Both the position numbers and the translations under genes were made by a program. Below, piece after piece: positions 13,676-26,545 of a DNA stretch of 64,000 nucleotides. Each line of letters starts with the position of its first letter. The stretch's first letter is position 1. This DNA comes from Lutjanus erythropterus (taxonomy: Eukaryota; Chordata; Actinopteri; Lutjaniformes; Lutjanidae), in NCBI GenBank assembly GCA_020091685.1, contig CM034603.1:21499095-21563094 (forward strand), read 5' to 3'. The notes beneath the pieces were generated by a model, which was not told the origin of the DNA, ran no database searches, and saw nothing but the letters and a program-made list of their open reading frames with translations.

Positions 13676-14854
13676 AATATTCAGCCTGCCGAAGTGTCCT
13701 TAAAGGAAAAGTCAACCTGGAAAAACAGTTTTTTACATCTCTTGGAGATGGATGGATTTTTAAGAGTCTGTTTTATTACTTTTCTGGGGTATTTTTCTTA
13801 CTCTGGTAACTGGCTAAATGTAGATGATAGCAGAAAATTAAGTTTGAAGACCATGTGGCATTTCGGTGCGCCGATATGCCACATGTAACAACGAAGGCCA
13901 GAAAATCTCTTTAAATGGAGTGTAATCTGTGGGCCAGTGGCAGGAACTTGTAAAATGTTTGATGAAACAAACAACATCAGCCTACGGGGCAAAAGCCACG
14001 GTGCTTTCCCAGTTGACAAATAATTGAATGGACAATAATATTCTCATTATGATTTTATGCAAGCTTAAATGACATTAAAGCTCCGGTAGGTAGAAAGCTT
14101 AAAAACGGTTGATTGTTGAGTCTCATTTGTGTTAGGTTTCATTTTCTCTGTCCTGAGTTCAAGCAGCACACAATAATTTACCACAGCAATTGTGAGCGAG
14201 CACAGGCTGACAGACATCAACTGTGAGTGATAAAGCAGATACCTGAGAATACAAGCAGTGCAGAGGAGAGAAACTATGTTCCAAAACATAGAGATTCAGT
14301 TAGAAGCTAAAGGTACTGAGAGCTGAACATTAAGAGCTTTTTAAGAGCAAATATCTCTCTGCTGCACACTCGAACTCAGTATCAACACTCGCTTGCTTGA
14401 GGGGGAGAAAGGAGGCTTGTCGTGGTTTGGCCACAGTCGGCGAGACTTGACTGCATCCTGCTTGGAGGCAAGTAGGGCTTGCCCCTCCGGAGTGGGTCCA
14501 TCTCAGGCATGGCTCGGCGCGATGAAAGCAGGAATGTAAATACAAATCAACACGGCATGATTTCACTCAGCGTGGCCAAAAATGCCAGTGGAAAAGCCCC
14601 GTATGTGTTTGTCTGTCAGTACTGACAGTACTCACCAGAGAGGTCGATTATTTCCTGTAGTTTCATGAAGTTTCACTACAACTGAATTCCCACTTGTCCA
14701 GTGAGAAGCATCTTCATCCAACCAAATTCCTACTTGCCCTGCCTAGGAGGTTCTTTTTCTGGCTATGTGGTGCATACTTATTTCTAACACAACTTATTTC
14801 TAAGTAATTAAACAGTGCCAGTTACTATGGTTGGGCATTTGAACGAATATATCG

Positions 14855-15520
14855 TCTGTCGACAATGGGCTGAATCCATCGCCGATTGCTTTTTTTGGCA
14901 GATTTTTAGGGCGATATTTGTCATTTTATTCTGCTAATGTAATAGTCTGCAGAGTGACAGCCTGTGCTCTGCACCGCGCTCTCATCCAGCGGCGCAGTAC
15001 ACACCCAAACAGCCGACCATGAGTGCACTGAGCTGGGTGACGAGTGAGAGGAAAACAGCCTGCAGAGTCAGACTCTTTACACTCTATAAGGAGAAATTAA
15101 GGATTTATTTTGACCAAACCAGAGCTGGTGATTGCTGGAAGAGTGGACAGACTAACAAAGACAGTTTTGGTGAGTTTTACATGTTTTTCTGTTGAGTTTA
15201 AATGAAGTGTGTTTCCTGAGGAGTTAACGAGCCAATTAAGGTCGTCTTAGTTCAGTAAAAGAGAGAAACTTGAATTCAGAAGTTGTATGGTTGTATTTCT
15301 CTGTTTAAAATGGAAAATAAGTGTGAGAACATGTAATTTCTAAATACTTTGTGAGTTTATTTCATCTATTGGACATAGTGAATGCACGCAGCATGTGTAA
15401 CATACTGAATTCACTGCTTGCGCACATCTCCCAGCTGAGACTGGAGAAGATGGAAGAAGGTGGAAGGGAGACGAAGATATCGCCAATCACCGATGGATGG
15501 GCTGACGGTGATCGTTTGGT
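14855..15520. mobile_element. possible hAT-like non-autonomous DNA transposon
   Basis: CCATCGCCGATTG near 14877-14889 and CGCCAATCACCGATGG near 15480-15495 are approximately inverted. Both ends have ATATCG words. The interior contains a GC-rich block (14960-15150) and GGTGAGTTTTACATG, which I recall from teleost hAT-derived repeats. Exact termini and target duplication were not determined. Confidence 0.4.
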
Positions 15521-16511
15521 AAATTTTAGTTACCCTGGGCATTCAGGCAACCGTTAATGTTGGACCCTGGTTTTGTTTGCTTGTTCTGCACTATTGTAGA
15601 AACATGAAAGTGCAGCATGGTGGCTTCTGTAGAAGAGGGCACGCGCCCGTTGTAGATATAAACAGCTCATTCTAAGGTAATGAAAACAGAAAGATTCTTA
15701 TTTTTAGGTGATTATACACTAATGAAAACATATTTACAAATATTATATTATTTCTGCCATATTATACCAATAAATCATATAGTGCTGGACCTGCAAACAC
15801 AAACATGTAAACTTGAGGTTTCATCTCCTTTCCAGGAAATCACTGCATAAGAACCACTTCTTTTATACTACATATTGAGAGCACAGTACAGCACTGTTTA
15901 GTATAGAAACAACAGACAACAAAACATGCTGCATTTTCTGTGACAGCCATAACATTTATACCCACATTTTGGAACCAGAATAACTCTTCCTGTCTTGTTT
16001 CTCCTGCCATCATCACTCCCTCCACCTACACAGAAAACCCACAGCTGAGAGGAGTAAGTTCAGACATGTTCAATGGGTGTTGTCCCAAGTCATTCTGGGA
16101 AATGTAGTACACTTCTAAGTGAAGAAGAAGCACTTGAGGCAGGTCAACAGAAAGAAAGTTAAATACAACACCTATTCACAAATTTACATGCTTGAAACGT
16201 TTCACTAATAGTGTAAATGTCATGGTCTTGTGATTCTGAGCTGGCCTTTGGTCAGGATCTGGATTTTACACTCCTCAATAAATCATAGTTGTAATATATT
16301 AAATAGAACCTTTTTCCACAATAAAAATTCTTCTTCTGTCTGTGAGTCAGAATCTGACTCACATGTTTTTGTGGTGAGAGACCCTATCTGCTTTTAATTG
16401 TAGTCATTTTCTACTTCAATATCCAGTCATCCGTTTAAAAATAAATGTATCAGTAAGTCATGTTGTCTGCTATTGATATGAGAAGCATAAAACTGTAAAT
16501 AACAGAGGTTT

Positions 16512-16932
16512 AGCAGTACACAAAATTCATGGTTTGGTATGTTTTTGGTACAGCAGGGAAATTTTTAAAAGAAATGTCAAAAACAACATTTTTGTCATTT
16601 ATTTTAAAAAATGTAAGCATTCATCAGAAGCTCACTGGCCACGTTACTGTCAATAAGAAAAAATAATAACAAAATAAATAGCACAAATGCTCCATCATAC
16701 GACTCATACGGTATTTATGTGATACCATGTTAATGGCATGTTTGAAGCGTTTCCAAACCAGGGAACCATAATGCTGCCATACAGTGGAGCACCAACACTG
16801 CATGAGCTTGGCTAATCTGGCAAAACGTATCTGCCCTGCGCTTGCATATACACAGACATAAATAAACCGTTTGGACTGTAATTTATTTGAACTTATAACC
16901 TAATCCGATAATCCGATATCTGTTACACCCCT
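16512..16932. mobile_element. probable hAT-like repeat ending in GTTACACCCCTA
   Basis: CATGGTTTGGTATGTTTTTGGTACAGCAGGGAAA, CTGCGCTTGCATATACACAGACATAAATAAACCG and the terminal TATCTGTTACACCCCTA match a common teleost interspersed repeat. The left terminus is decayed. Confidence 0.5.
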
Positions 16933-19705
16933 AATAAATAATAATATAATCCTGTTAAATTTTATTTAAACATTTGCTTCTGTCAGGGCACCCTGGGGAA
17001 ATCTGCCAGGCTTCAGGTAAATGTGTGTGTGGGCTCACCTGCTAGCTCTCAGCTCTTGGCTCTGGTCTGGCACCAGTCACTCAGCCAGCTCACTCTCCTC
17101 GGTCCATCACCGGGGAAACATCGTGGTACTCTTCACACAACAGTCAAACAAATGAAAACCTCCTCCCCCCCGGCAGCCTCCTCCTCCTCATCTCTCAGCT
17201 GCTTCTCATCGTCAAACAGCTGCTAAACTGTTTTAGTTTTTGTGTTTGGTGAACATCAAAATGTTTTATAAACTGTTAACAATTGACTTGGAATAATCAA
17301 CGAAACTGAATACTAACACAAAGTATGATAGTATAAAAATACAAGCTTTCAAAAAGCATCGTCAGTTAAAATGTCCTTGTAAGAAAGTTGCATGGGTGTG
17401 ACAAATAGTTGCATCAGGTTTCCATGTTTTTGGGTTACGAGCATAGACATTAGATGTAAAGATACACCAATCAATTGTCTGGTGACTGGAATCAGTGAGT
17501 TTTCAGCTTGACCAGCCATCACCAGTGACCATCTGGGATAAAGAGAGGAGAGACAAATCTAAAAGCAGACAAAAGCAGCTGACAGTGGTGCCAAACAGCA
17601 GTAAACTTGCCAGTCCCTCAGGCTAATGTTGCTTGCATACTACTGTTGATAGCTTTTAAAACTGGCAGTTAAAATCTCACCTCGAGTTTTGGCTGAAGAA
17701 TAGACAACCCATGTTGTGCTGTCTCTCCAAATATTTTCTCATCCAGACTGGTTTCGCCCTCTGCTTTGTTTTTTCACACTGCAAAACATCATTGCAGCAA
17801 GTTGTTGCACTACGTCAGCCTCCATTTTGTTCACATCTGCTTCCCCATAAGATCAGTCGGATCATGCTTCCTCTGACATGATAATCTTAATAATATCCTA
17901 TAATGTGTGATGCACCATTATTTTCACATCTTGAAAATCAGATTGTAGTCTGACCCAGGTGTTAGGAAAGAAGAGAGAGCAAAAAATGTGAGAATAACCA
18001 GGAGGAGAGAAGAGAGGAAGGGTTGGAAAAAAAATTAAAGATAGAGAGGACGAGAGAAAAGAGGAAAAAATGACAAGTCCTGACAGTAACCTGGAGCACC
18101 TCTGGAGAACATGCAGAACTTATTTAACTGTCAGTGTTTTATTATGAACATACATTTTAATTTAATCAGAGAAAAGTTACAAAATCTTTGTGCATGCTGT
18201 CGGTTTTAATTCTCAGAGAGAACGAAAATTGAATTTGTCCAAAATCAGAATCAGCAGGTCAGACTTCAAAAAATCAGAAATCTGCCAACACCACTGCAAT
18301 CAGTACGTCTCTAATTAGATGCCTTATGCTGTTTTGCTCATACAAAGAATGATTCCATGTTTGTGATGCTAATTATCTTCTCTTTCTTGCTTTGCTGTTG
18401 ATCCATCACATTTTTTATTCTTACTTTAAAAAGTCTTTCTCATGTAATGGCCAAGGCTGGGAGGGGTTAAATGGATTCTGATAAAATTACTAATCACCTG
18501 TTAAAAAGTGTAATCAGTAACCAAATCCAGGCATCAAAATAATGTATCCTGATTACTTTTGGTTACTTTTGGATTACCTCAATTCCAAATATGGGGAAAC
18601 ATGTGATCTTCTATGTTCGTTGCTACGTTTATTAACTGTTTTTGCAGGTGTTCCCTCCTTTGTTATGCACAAATGCACCTTTAGATTAATAACATTAACA
18701 TTAATTATGTACTTTGTTAAGTAACGTTAGGATATTCACACTTTACAATCAAACTTAAAGTAAACTGCCTTAAGTGGCAGTAGCAGTAGTGGTATTAGTT
18801 TTGACTGGTTAGTTAGCTGAAACTTGATTTTTGTGTAGCTAACATTAGTGGTTGGTCTGTCTAGTTAACATTAGCAGTTGGGCTTTCCGGTAAATGCTTG
18901 TTTTTTCCATATTAGATGTTGAGTTCTTCAATGATGACGGTATTTTTTGTCACTGTGCTGTGATGTTTTTCTGATTTAAAGACAAAATAATGTTGAAATT
19001 TCCACCCAGTGAAATTATTTTTTTTCACTGGAGGTCATGATAATGAATTTGCAACTGCAAGATTAGCTGGTTTCACTGAGATCAGACTGGTGCTGTGAGA
19101 CTCATGAAGAGTTATGTGTGCACACTGGATGTGGTAGAATATTATTTTTTATGTTAAAATGTATTTCAAAATCCTGCTAAATAATCCCATTTTACTAAAT
19201 GTTACTGTAATCTGATTGTCTTTTTTCTCTCCATCTGTAATTGAATACAGTTACCTTTTTTGGTATCCTAATTACATACAGTAATCACTTTATTTGTAAT
19301 CGATTACTTCCTAAGCCTGGTGATGGCTCAGTATGGGGGAAAGTCTTTCTTGGCCAAAATGCATCACATGACATGCAACTTTCAACTCTGGCCACCGTGC
19401 TGTCAGCCTGTTGCTGTTCTTGGGGGCTTGGATCTGAAAATAACACCCATGTATGCTGATGACTTGATGTTTTCCTGCCATAAAACCCTATTTTGTTTGT
19501 CTACACAAGCTGTAATTTGTAGAGCATTCATAGTTCATGTTTGCTTTTTTTCTGTAGACTGTTCTCCCTCCAACACAGCCTCCTCCTCCTCTGTCTGCTT
19601 TGATGCAGGAAAACTTTACAGTAAACTCGGCTGGCATGGAGGCAGCCCCCCCACCCCACCCCCCCCGTAGCCCTGCACCCATCTTCTCTCTCTTTTTTTT
19701 TTATT

Positions 19706-20060
19706 TATATATATATGCCTCGGCACCACAAGCCAGTCCAAAGAGCATCTGGTTCCTCTTGGGCCTGCGGTCACAACACTGAGAGAGTGCCACATCAAAG
19801 CTCCCTCCATCCAGCCCGCAGAGAAGAGAGGAGAGCAAAGAGTGGAGGAAGAAGAAGAGAGAAAATCTGGGACAAATTCTGTTTCACACACACACCGCAA
19901 ATCTGTCTTTGCTCATGGAAAAATTGCAGCGCACATCTGTGGTGTTGCGTTGAGAATCCATCAATCTCCGTGCCCTGACCGCTTCACTCGCGCAGATAGT
20001 CTGACTTTGGCTCCCACGCTCATCTTTTTACTGCTTTAGAGGCTTTGGCAAGACATTCGT
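19706..20060 (+). promoter_or_regulatory. TATA box followed by a candidate untranslated first exon
   Basis: TATATATATAT (19706-19716) sits about 30 bp before a GC-richer block of about 320 bp that ends at ATTC|GTAAGTTC (donor GT at 20059-20060). Its longest frame starts at ATG 19915 and stops after 11 codons, so any transcript from here would be a leader exon or non-coding. It is 12.7 kb upstream of the apcdd1 start and on the same strand. Confidence 0.25.
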
Positions 20061-20282
20061 AAGTTCTAGAGTTTGTTGTCAGTTTCTATTCTATTAGTGT
20101 TACATCATTTTTTATACAATTATGTCAATGAAACTGTGATGGCATGACTTAACCTCAACCTCTGTCTTCTGTGTGTGTGTGCTCCCTGAAGAAACACATC
20201 AGCACTGTGAAAAAAGATCACTGGGATCAGAAATCCTCCTAATGCCTTTCCTGTCTTCAGGCTAGGACACGTACGCGCACAA

Positions 20283-20283
<1 letters not shown>

Positions 20284-20305
<22 letters not shown>
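20284..20305. repeat. (CA)n microsatellite
   Basis: This is an uninterrupted run of 11 CA units. Confidence 0.9.
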
Positions 20306-20314
<9 letters not shown>

Positions 20315-20570
20315 GATCAAATGTTGGGGGGGCGTGATGGTACGTTTTGAAATGTGACCCTCCAGCAATTTCCCCGTCACTCAAAGCCACCAAAACACAA
20401 ACATGAGTGTACCTGCCGCTTCCTGCTGCTCTTTGTGTTCGACAGCAGCACAATTTTCTCTCTGCACAGACACGTTTTGACAGCTGATGTGAGCAGTAAT
20501 GAATTACCATTAAATTACATTTTGTCTGTGCTCTAAAGCATCCAAATGACTAACAGATGAAAGTCATATG

Positions 20571-20862
20571 GGCCAGCAGGGTGGAGCGTTAGTAAGTTAG
20601 TAAGACTGACTAGTGATGTGAAGTTTATCAGTTCAAATCCACAAGTGGTTTAAATATTGTTTCTGTTTTTACATTTTTGTTTTGTGTGTCTATTCTCTAC
20701 TTTTCTATTTATGCTGTTTTATCTGACAGGACTTGCCTTAATCCGTATTTCTATTTTTAGTACTATGTTTATGCACCAATATGCCACGGCAAATTCCTTG
20801 TCAGTGGAAACCTACTTGGCAATAAAACGGTTTCTGATTCTGATTCTGCTGCAGCTGAAGCT
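20571..20862 (+). mobile_element. tRNA-related SINE with LINE-type 3' tail
   Basis: A head with a B-box-like AGTTCAAATCC (20630-20640) is followed by an AT-rich body. The 3' end AATTCCTTGTCAGTGGAAACCTACTTGGCAATAAAACGG is continued by a TTCTGATTCTGATTCTG microsatellite. The tail matches a widespread fish LINE 3' end, which is the usual arrangement by which tRNA-derived SINEs use LINE machinery. Confidence 0.6.
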
Positions 20863-21152
20863 GAAGGTGGACTGTGACTGAAATAAAGAAGAAATGTCAT
20901 GATATGAAAATGGCTGCAAAGAAAAATTAAAACTGCTCGCCACAGCAAGGGGTGATCGATGACTGCAACAGGAGGAGGGGGTCAAGGGGAAGTTTTCATC
21001 ATGGAGGACAGAATAAATGAGGATGGTCTCATGGGCAGAGACTTCAAAAACCTGCATGTGAAGATATACGGCCAGTACACATGACAGAAGATAATTCATC
21101 ATTACACAACGCATGATCTGCTGTGTTTCGAGATGTTCTTTTAACTCAGAAT

Positions 21153-21479
21153 TTTAGGTCCAGTGTGTCATTTATTGGCAGAATAATAATATTATATAAG
21201 TATTCAAAAGTATGTTTTCATTAGTGCATAATCACCTGAAAATAAGAATCTTTGTGTTTTTGTAACCTTTTGTAAATGAGCTGTTAATATCAACAGAGGC
21301 TGCCGTGTTTCTATGGTAGCCCAGAAGAGACAAATCAAACACTGGCTTTGGATGTGGCCTGTGTTTTTCACAAGTTTTGTGGCCACTGTAGGTTCTCCTT
21401 CATGCTTGGCAGGCAAATTGGTTGAAATCTGCTATTTCACCACTAGATGCCACTAAATCCTATACACTGGTACTTAAAG
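21153..21479. mobile_element. TCCAGTGTG-type MITE, copy B, both ends present
   Basis: The left end TTTAGGTCCAGTGTGTCATTTATTGGCA and the right end TGCCACTAAATCCTATACACTGGTACTTAAA are inverted repeats of each other. The interior (AATCACCTGAAAATAAGAATC, CCCAGAAGAGACAAATCAAACACTGGC) matches a teleost repeat that I know from other fish genomes. Confidence 0.7.
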
Positions 21480-21637
21480 TGCAAATTTTAGGTTTTTGCA
21501 CTTTACTAAAGTTATGCCACATAGTTCTTCAACTCCACTTTCAGAGGAAAATATTGCATCTATTACGATTATTTAACATCCTGAGTAGTTATTTTAGAAA
21601 TCAAGATTTTTGCACAGAAAACATGAAAATGTACGAG

Positions 21638-21720
21638 TACAGCTGAAACGATTAGTTGATTAGTTGATAGACAGAAAACTAATTGGCATTAAAATTGTAA
21701 TTTTAATAATTGTTAAGTCA
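21638..21720. repeat. fragment of an AT-rich GATTAGTTGAT-type repeat
   Basis: ACAGCTGAAACGATTAGTTGATTAGTTGATAGACAGAAAACTAATTGGC is a common teleost repeat start. A related fragment (GATAATTGATTAATCATGTTGAGTCATTTTT) lies at about 52068-52098. Confidence 0.55.
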
Positions 21721-22212
21721 TTTTTCCAGCTTTGCAAATTTTGCATTTTGCATCTGTTTTATGTTTTCTCTGGAGGTTGTTGAGATCTGAACTTGTGAAT
21801 AAAGGTTTAAAGACCTATAACTTAGTAACATAATGTGATAAAAAGCACAGCCTGTCCTGCAGCTGGAGTGCTGTGGTGTGAAATAAATATGCTGGCCACA
21901 CAACATCAGTACAGAGCCAAAGCTGTTGACCTCATCAGTGTGAAAATCCAGTGAAGGGTCACAGTCCCTCCTGCTCCGGGCAACAAGAGAAACTGTGAGT
22001 GCAGAGGTCACATCCACCTGTCAGTCCACAGAGGGAGGAGCTGCACCTGAAAGAAACCTGACGAACAAATGTCTAACAAATAAATCCCATAAAACAGAGC
22101 TAATATTCCCTCAGAAACTATGATGAAACTATATAAACACTTGGTTATATGTTACAGTTGAGTTGGTTATTAGAAATGTTTTGCATAAATGTGAAAGGCT
22201 GGAAACAATTTT

Positions 22213-22254
22213 GGGCGGCACGGTGGTGCACTGCTGCCTCACAGCAAGAAGGCC
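22213..22254 (+). mobile_element. GGGCGGCACGGTGG fish repeat, 5' fragment
   Basis: GGGCGGCACGGTGGTGCACTGCTGCCTCACAGCAAGAAGG is the start of one of the commonest teleost interspersed repeats. It is cut after about 40 bp, where a second element begins. Confidence 0.75.
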
Positions 22255-22440
22255 TTTTTCCACAGTGACCATATTGACATGAAATAGTAGTGTAAAACAT
22301 GTACCAAGATACAAAGGTCCCATTCCATTTAGTGTAGCAGAGCCTTTCCAGCGAGCCAACATGCACAACAGCATCACCCCAACTCTGTTTGCCCTGAACG
22401 GAACAGAACCTTAGTATTAGTATAGTATTCTACATCATGT
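22250..22440. mobile_element. CCTTTTTCCACAG-type MITE, decayed copy
   Basis: CCTTTTTCCACAGTGACCATATTGACATGAAATAGTAGTG resembles the left arm of the palindromic element at 54813-54993. It appears inserted into the GGGCGGCACGG repeat. Confidence 0.5.
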
Positions 22441-22459
22441 CAAAATGGCTTTTAAACTT

Positions 22460-22582
22460 GGGCCAAACTCCAAACGGCTCGGGATTCCCCAGGAGAGCAT
22501 TGGTGGGAAGATGGATTTCTGCTTTGCCTGCTGCGACCTGACCCTGAATAAGGGGAAAGAAAAGTGATGGATGGATGGACAA
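22460..22582 (+). mobile_element. retroelement 3' end with GGATGGATGG tail
   Basis: CGGCTCGGGATTCCCCAGGAGAGC, then CTGCTGCGACCTGACCCTGAATAAG, then GTGATGGATGGATGGA is the standard 3' arrangement of fish retroelements with GATG tails. The copy is truncated at its 5' end. Confidence 0.65.
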
Positions 22583-25500
22583 CTATCAGAACAGCATTAG
22601 GGTTAGGGTTAAGGTCGTCTGTGCAGGAATACTTTCCTGACCAATTCCAGTAATACAACAAACTTATTTTATTACCTTAGCTGCTTCCACTTTCATTGTC
22701 GAACAAGCCAAATATTGCTCTTTGCAAAGCCACCAGACTCATTTGGCAAAAACAGTTATCTTACCTTGTAGAACAGGAGAGTTGTTGGTCTACCGCTGCC
22801 TCAATCGGTTAGTATGTTTGTGTTACTGTGTGACTTCTGTGTTTCATAGGGTTTACTCAGATTTACCAGAGTCTGCTGACCCTGTCCGCAGCAGAACATT
22901 GCTTAGCGTCTGTGCTGACACTTCTCACTGCTTCTCCAAACTGAGGGCGTACTGACCGTCATCTACTGTTGGTAATACTGTGGATAAGTACCTCATACAA
23001 CCACACTTCATAAAATCCTGTACTATCCTGTTAAAGACACAATGTATGCTGTGGCCTCTTGTACGTGTGTTTTACAAATAGCTTCTATAATCATGAAATG
23101 CATCAATTTCTGTGCAGCTCCTCATTACAGAGGGACCCAGCATGCAACTATAAAATCTCTATTAACTGGCACTAGCTGTCAAAACAGGCAGTTATTTATA
23201 TGAAAAGTTCTTCTTATTACTTTAAACTTCCATCTCCTGAAATCCCTGCCGTAAATAAGATTGTCATCAACTTGTCCGGTTAAAAACATGGTCTAAAATA
23301 GTAATATTTCAAATATGATGGCATGATTTTAAATGGCGTTGATAAATGTGCCTTTGGCTCTGTCTAAGTACTTCATCCTCGCTGAGACGTCTGACTTGCG
23401 AGGCTGCTGTCCAGTCATCTTCCTGCCACCTGTGAGCAGCTGGACAGTCAGGAAGCGTTTCACAGCTTTCTGTTCTCCTCCTCAGACTCCTGCCAGAGTC
23501 TTTGATGGCTGCAGCTGCCGTCACACCCAGGGGAAAACCACTTGGACAGAAATAAAATGAAGTCTCTATATAAGGCTTTGTGGCAGCCCTTCAACAGAAC
23601 AGTTATTTATTGTTATTTCTTTTTCATGCTTTGTTTACAAGTTGCCAACTGGTGCGATGCTGCCTGTTAACATTATTATGTTGAACAAATGCTATTAACA
23701 TGTGTTGTTATGAGGCACCAAAATGAAACCTTGGACAACATCTGCCATCTGTAGCTTGAGAAATCTGAACTTGTTGGACAGAAGTGTTCAAAACTGTTTC
23801 AGCAGTGTGAGCATTTTGTGCAAGTCCACCAAATTTACATTAATTCATTGGCTCCCATTGGGACAGCATGCTACAACTTTAAATCGAATTCCAGACAGTC
23901 TTTTCTTCAAATCCAGAAAATTTTATAGAAATCAGTAGAAAATGTGGATCCCAGGGGCCACTGGTGGACTCAAGGTCCAGTGTGTGCCCTTTATCCTGTT
24001 TTTAAAAGGTGAATCAGAATTGCTATTTATATTTAATCTGTTTTTTTTCATGCAAACTATCAATCAACACTTGCAATTGCCAGATTTTTGAACAGGGTTC
24101 AGCAGGATGTTCACATAATATAGTAAACAAGCCAAGTTAGCCCTCCAAGTTAATGTGTGCTAAATACACCAATGAGAGATTGGAAATATCCACAAAAGCC
24201 AAAGGTTATGAGTTATATATTATATTATATTCATTATTATCTTGATTATATTTTATATATCCAGTGAATATTGGATTGTCAGTGTCAGAAAATCACAGAA
24301 ACAGTCAATTTCCAGGGTTGGAAAAATGCGGAAGGAAGGGGTCTCCAGAGTTACTGGAAAATCCGACAAACACTGAAGAAGCATACTGTCAGCTTTACTT
24401 TTTCTAGTTGTTCTCTTGTGTCCCTGCTTTTCAGACACTTAGTACCTACATTGCTGGTTTCCTGGCCCCTTTCATCCTGTATATTTATGGTTATGGTTGT
24501 GCTTTTAGCATAAATCACTGCCGCATCAGTCGGCCGAAGACCTCAGCTTCCTCTGTCAGCTTCATACAGAGCAGCACGGTGTCTGTCGAGTCAGCCTGTG
24601 TTCACCAAGCAGCTGGCACCACAGAGGACAAACAGAGGCCTGTCCAAGGAGGCCAAAGTCCGCTGGACGGTCCAGAGGCCACAAAAACCACAAGAATCCC
24701 AACTCTGGCATGCTGGAGTTACAGCTCAGGCTTCTTTTAGGTTGATTTAGAAGGAGAAAGGGTCGAGCTACATCATGGATTTTATCCTCTTTTGGCTTGT
24801 GCCAGTAAAGCTTCTATCCTTGTTTCCATTTTTATCGTTTAGTTGTTTTTCATCCATCAGGAGGAGCTGCTCATTCTTGTCCACGATGAAAAACAACCTC
24901 AGCAATCTTGGAAATCGCCTACAGTAAACAATCCATCACAGAAAACATGACAGCTTATATGGCTTCTGTCAGTGTTTCGGTTTTATCATTATTCCTCTGT
25001 GCCGAGTGGAGTGTTTTCATATCAGCGCTGCATTACATTACGCTCTGCTTACTGTCAATCACCTCACACCCGCAGGAGGACCTGGAGGAAGTAATCACTC
25101 AAAAGCATGAGGCCTTAAAAAACTTAACGTAACATCTGGGTCTTTCTGTGGAACAGCATTTTTTTTTTAAAGCTACTGTAAGGTGGACATGAAAGTCTGG
25201 GTTGTATGTGATATATAAAAAAACTTGCTAAATGATTGAGGGAAAAGAAAATAAGATGAGGACAGCAGGAACTGTGTTTCTTCAGCCTTTGCATGTTCTC
25301 CCTTGGGTACTGTCCCTTGTTTCTGGGACCTTTTCTTTTTTCATGTTCGAGAGACAATGGGAGCTCTCATTGCACACTGGAGGATTTAGCAAAACAACAC
25401 AGATGAGCCTCCCTCCTCTCTGCTTTCCCCCCCCCCTCTGTGTCTCTGATTCCCGCTCCTAGTCTGGATTGATTTAACTGTACTATTTCAATTGTCCCTG

Positions 25501-26545
25501 CAGCAGCAGCAGATGTCGGCCATATTGAACCTGAACTTGGAGCCAGGCCTTCTTGACTGGGCTCAGGGCTACCTCACATGTTTGACTCATTGTTTAAGTG
25601 AGTTTTTCTAAGAATCATCACAGTCATCCATCTGCAGTAGGAGCAAACATAGGTCAAGTACAGTCTTGTTTGCAGATACATTTCTTTTCTTTTTTTTTAA
25701 ACCTCCATTTAAAGGAGCACTCCACTGATTTTACACATTAAGATCAGTTTACTTCTCTTGAAAAGTTCTACTCAGCCTGTGAAAACAGTTGCATGATATC
25801 TTCTGTAACTCTTGAGATTTCCAAAGTCTGAAAATAAAACTCTTTGTGATGCCGTCAGGGTTATTTCATTGTGGAGGGAACAACATGGGACCAAAAGAGG
25901 GACTTCCTGCATAGATTTGGACCATATGAAAGCGATATACTAAATCCAATGTCACAGTCAAGACCAACTAAACGAAGACCATTTGAAGCTGTAGCAGACA
26001 ATGCCAGTTTAACAGTATCACCAGAGTTGTTGTAAACTTTGCAAAAGATCAAAATGACCACTTTACGACAGTTCTAGTATTCTGGCACTTCAACTGTCTT
26101 TTACTGTGAAGAAATTAAGGAAACAGTGTTTATTCAAGAGAATGAACAGTTTATTCACCGCTATACAGTGTCCTCAAGCTCATCTTCAGGTAAAAGACAC
26201 ACCTTCAAGTGGGTAGCCCTGTTAGTAGTGGGAATGCAAACCCCTGCCATGGTGGGCTGAAGGGCCGAGGCAAACCAAGTCAAGCCTGGCCAGCTCTGCA
26301 GGTTTAGGTAACTGTGAGGATGTTAAAATTATCTCCACATTGCCTGAAATTATTACATACTACACATGTAAAGATTCTGTGTCAGCTCTTCACTGAAGCT
26401 ACAGTATGTTTACATGAGGGATGTCAGTGGTCGATAGGAAGTTAAAACACTGAGAATATTTTTGACTGGTTACGAATGTATAGGTTTCAAACCCACACAC
26501 TCTGCTTTGCTAGCCAGCAGTCTGAGGTAAAAACAGAAATGAAGC

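Larger units (their letters stand above)
9301..20570. other. gene-free stretch with dispersed transposon remnants
   Basis: No protein-coding exon is recognised. It holds DNA-transposon-like remnants at 11631-11968, 12250-12530, 14855-15520 and 16512-16932, a tRNA-like SINE head near 13605-13675, and CA microsatellites near 10224-10252 and 10322-10338. It also holds the TATA-plus-donor candidate at 19706-20060. Bases 17.2-19.2 kb and 9.3-11.1 kb show nothing that I can name. Confidence 0.6.

Noticed and set aside
13394-13888. 164-codon open frame on the plus strand
   Set aside because: It spans a tRNA-like SINE head and the GGAAAAGTCAACCTGGAAAAACAG-type repeat sequence, has no recognisable domain, and has no splice or conservation support.
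22597-22611. Telomere-like TTAGGGTTAGGGTTA
   Set aside because: Only about two and a half units, which is expected by chance in a window of this size and has no flanking subtelomeric structure.
24408-24740. 110-codon plus-strand frame
   Set aside because: The composition is Ser/Thr-rich with no domain that I know. It might be a conserved non-coding block, but the sequence alone does not support a gene.
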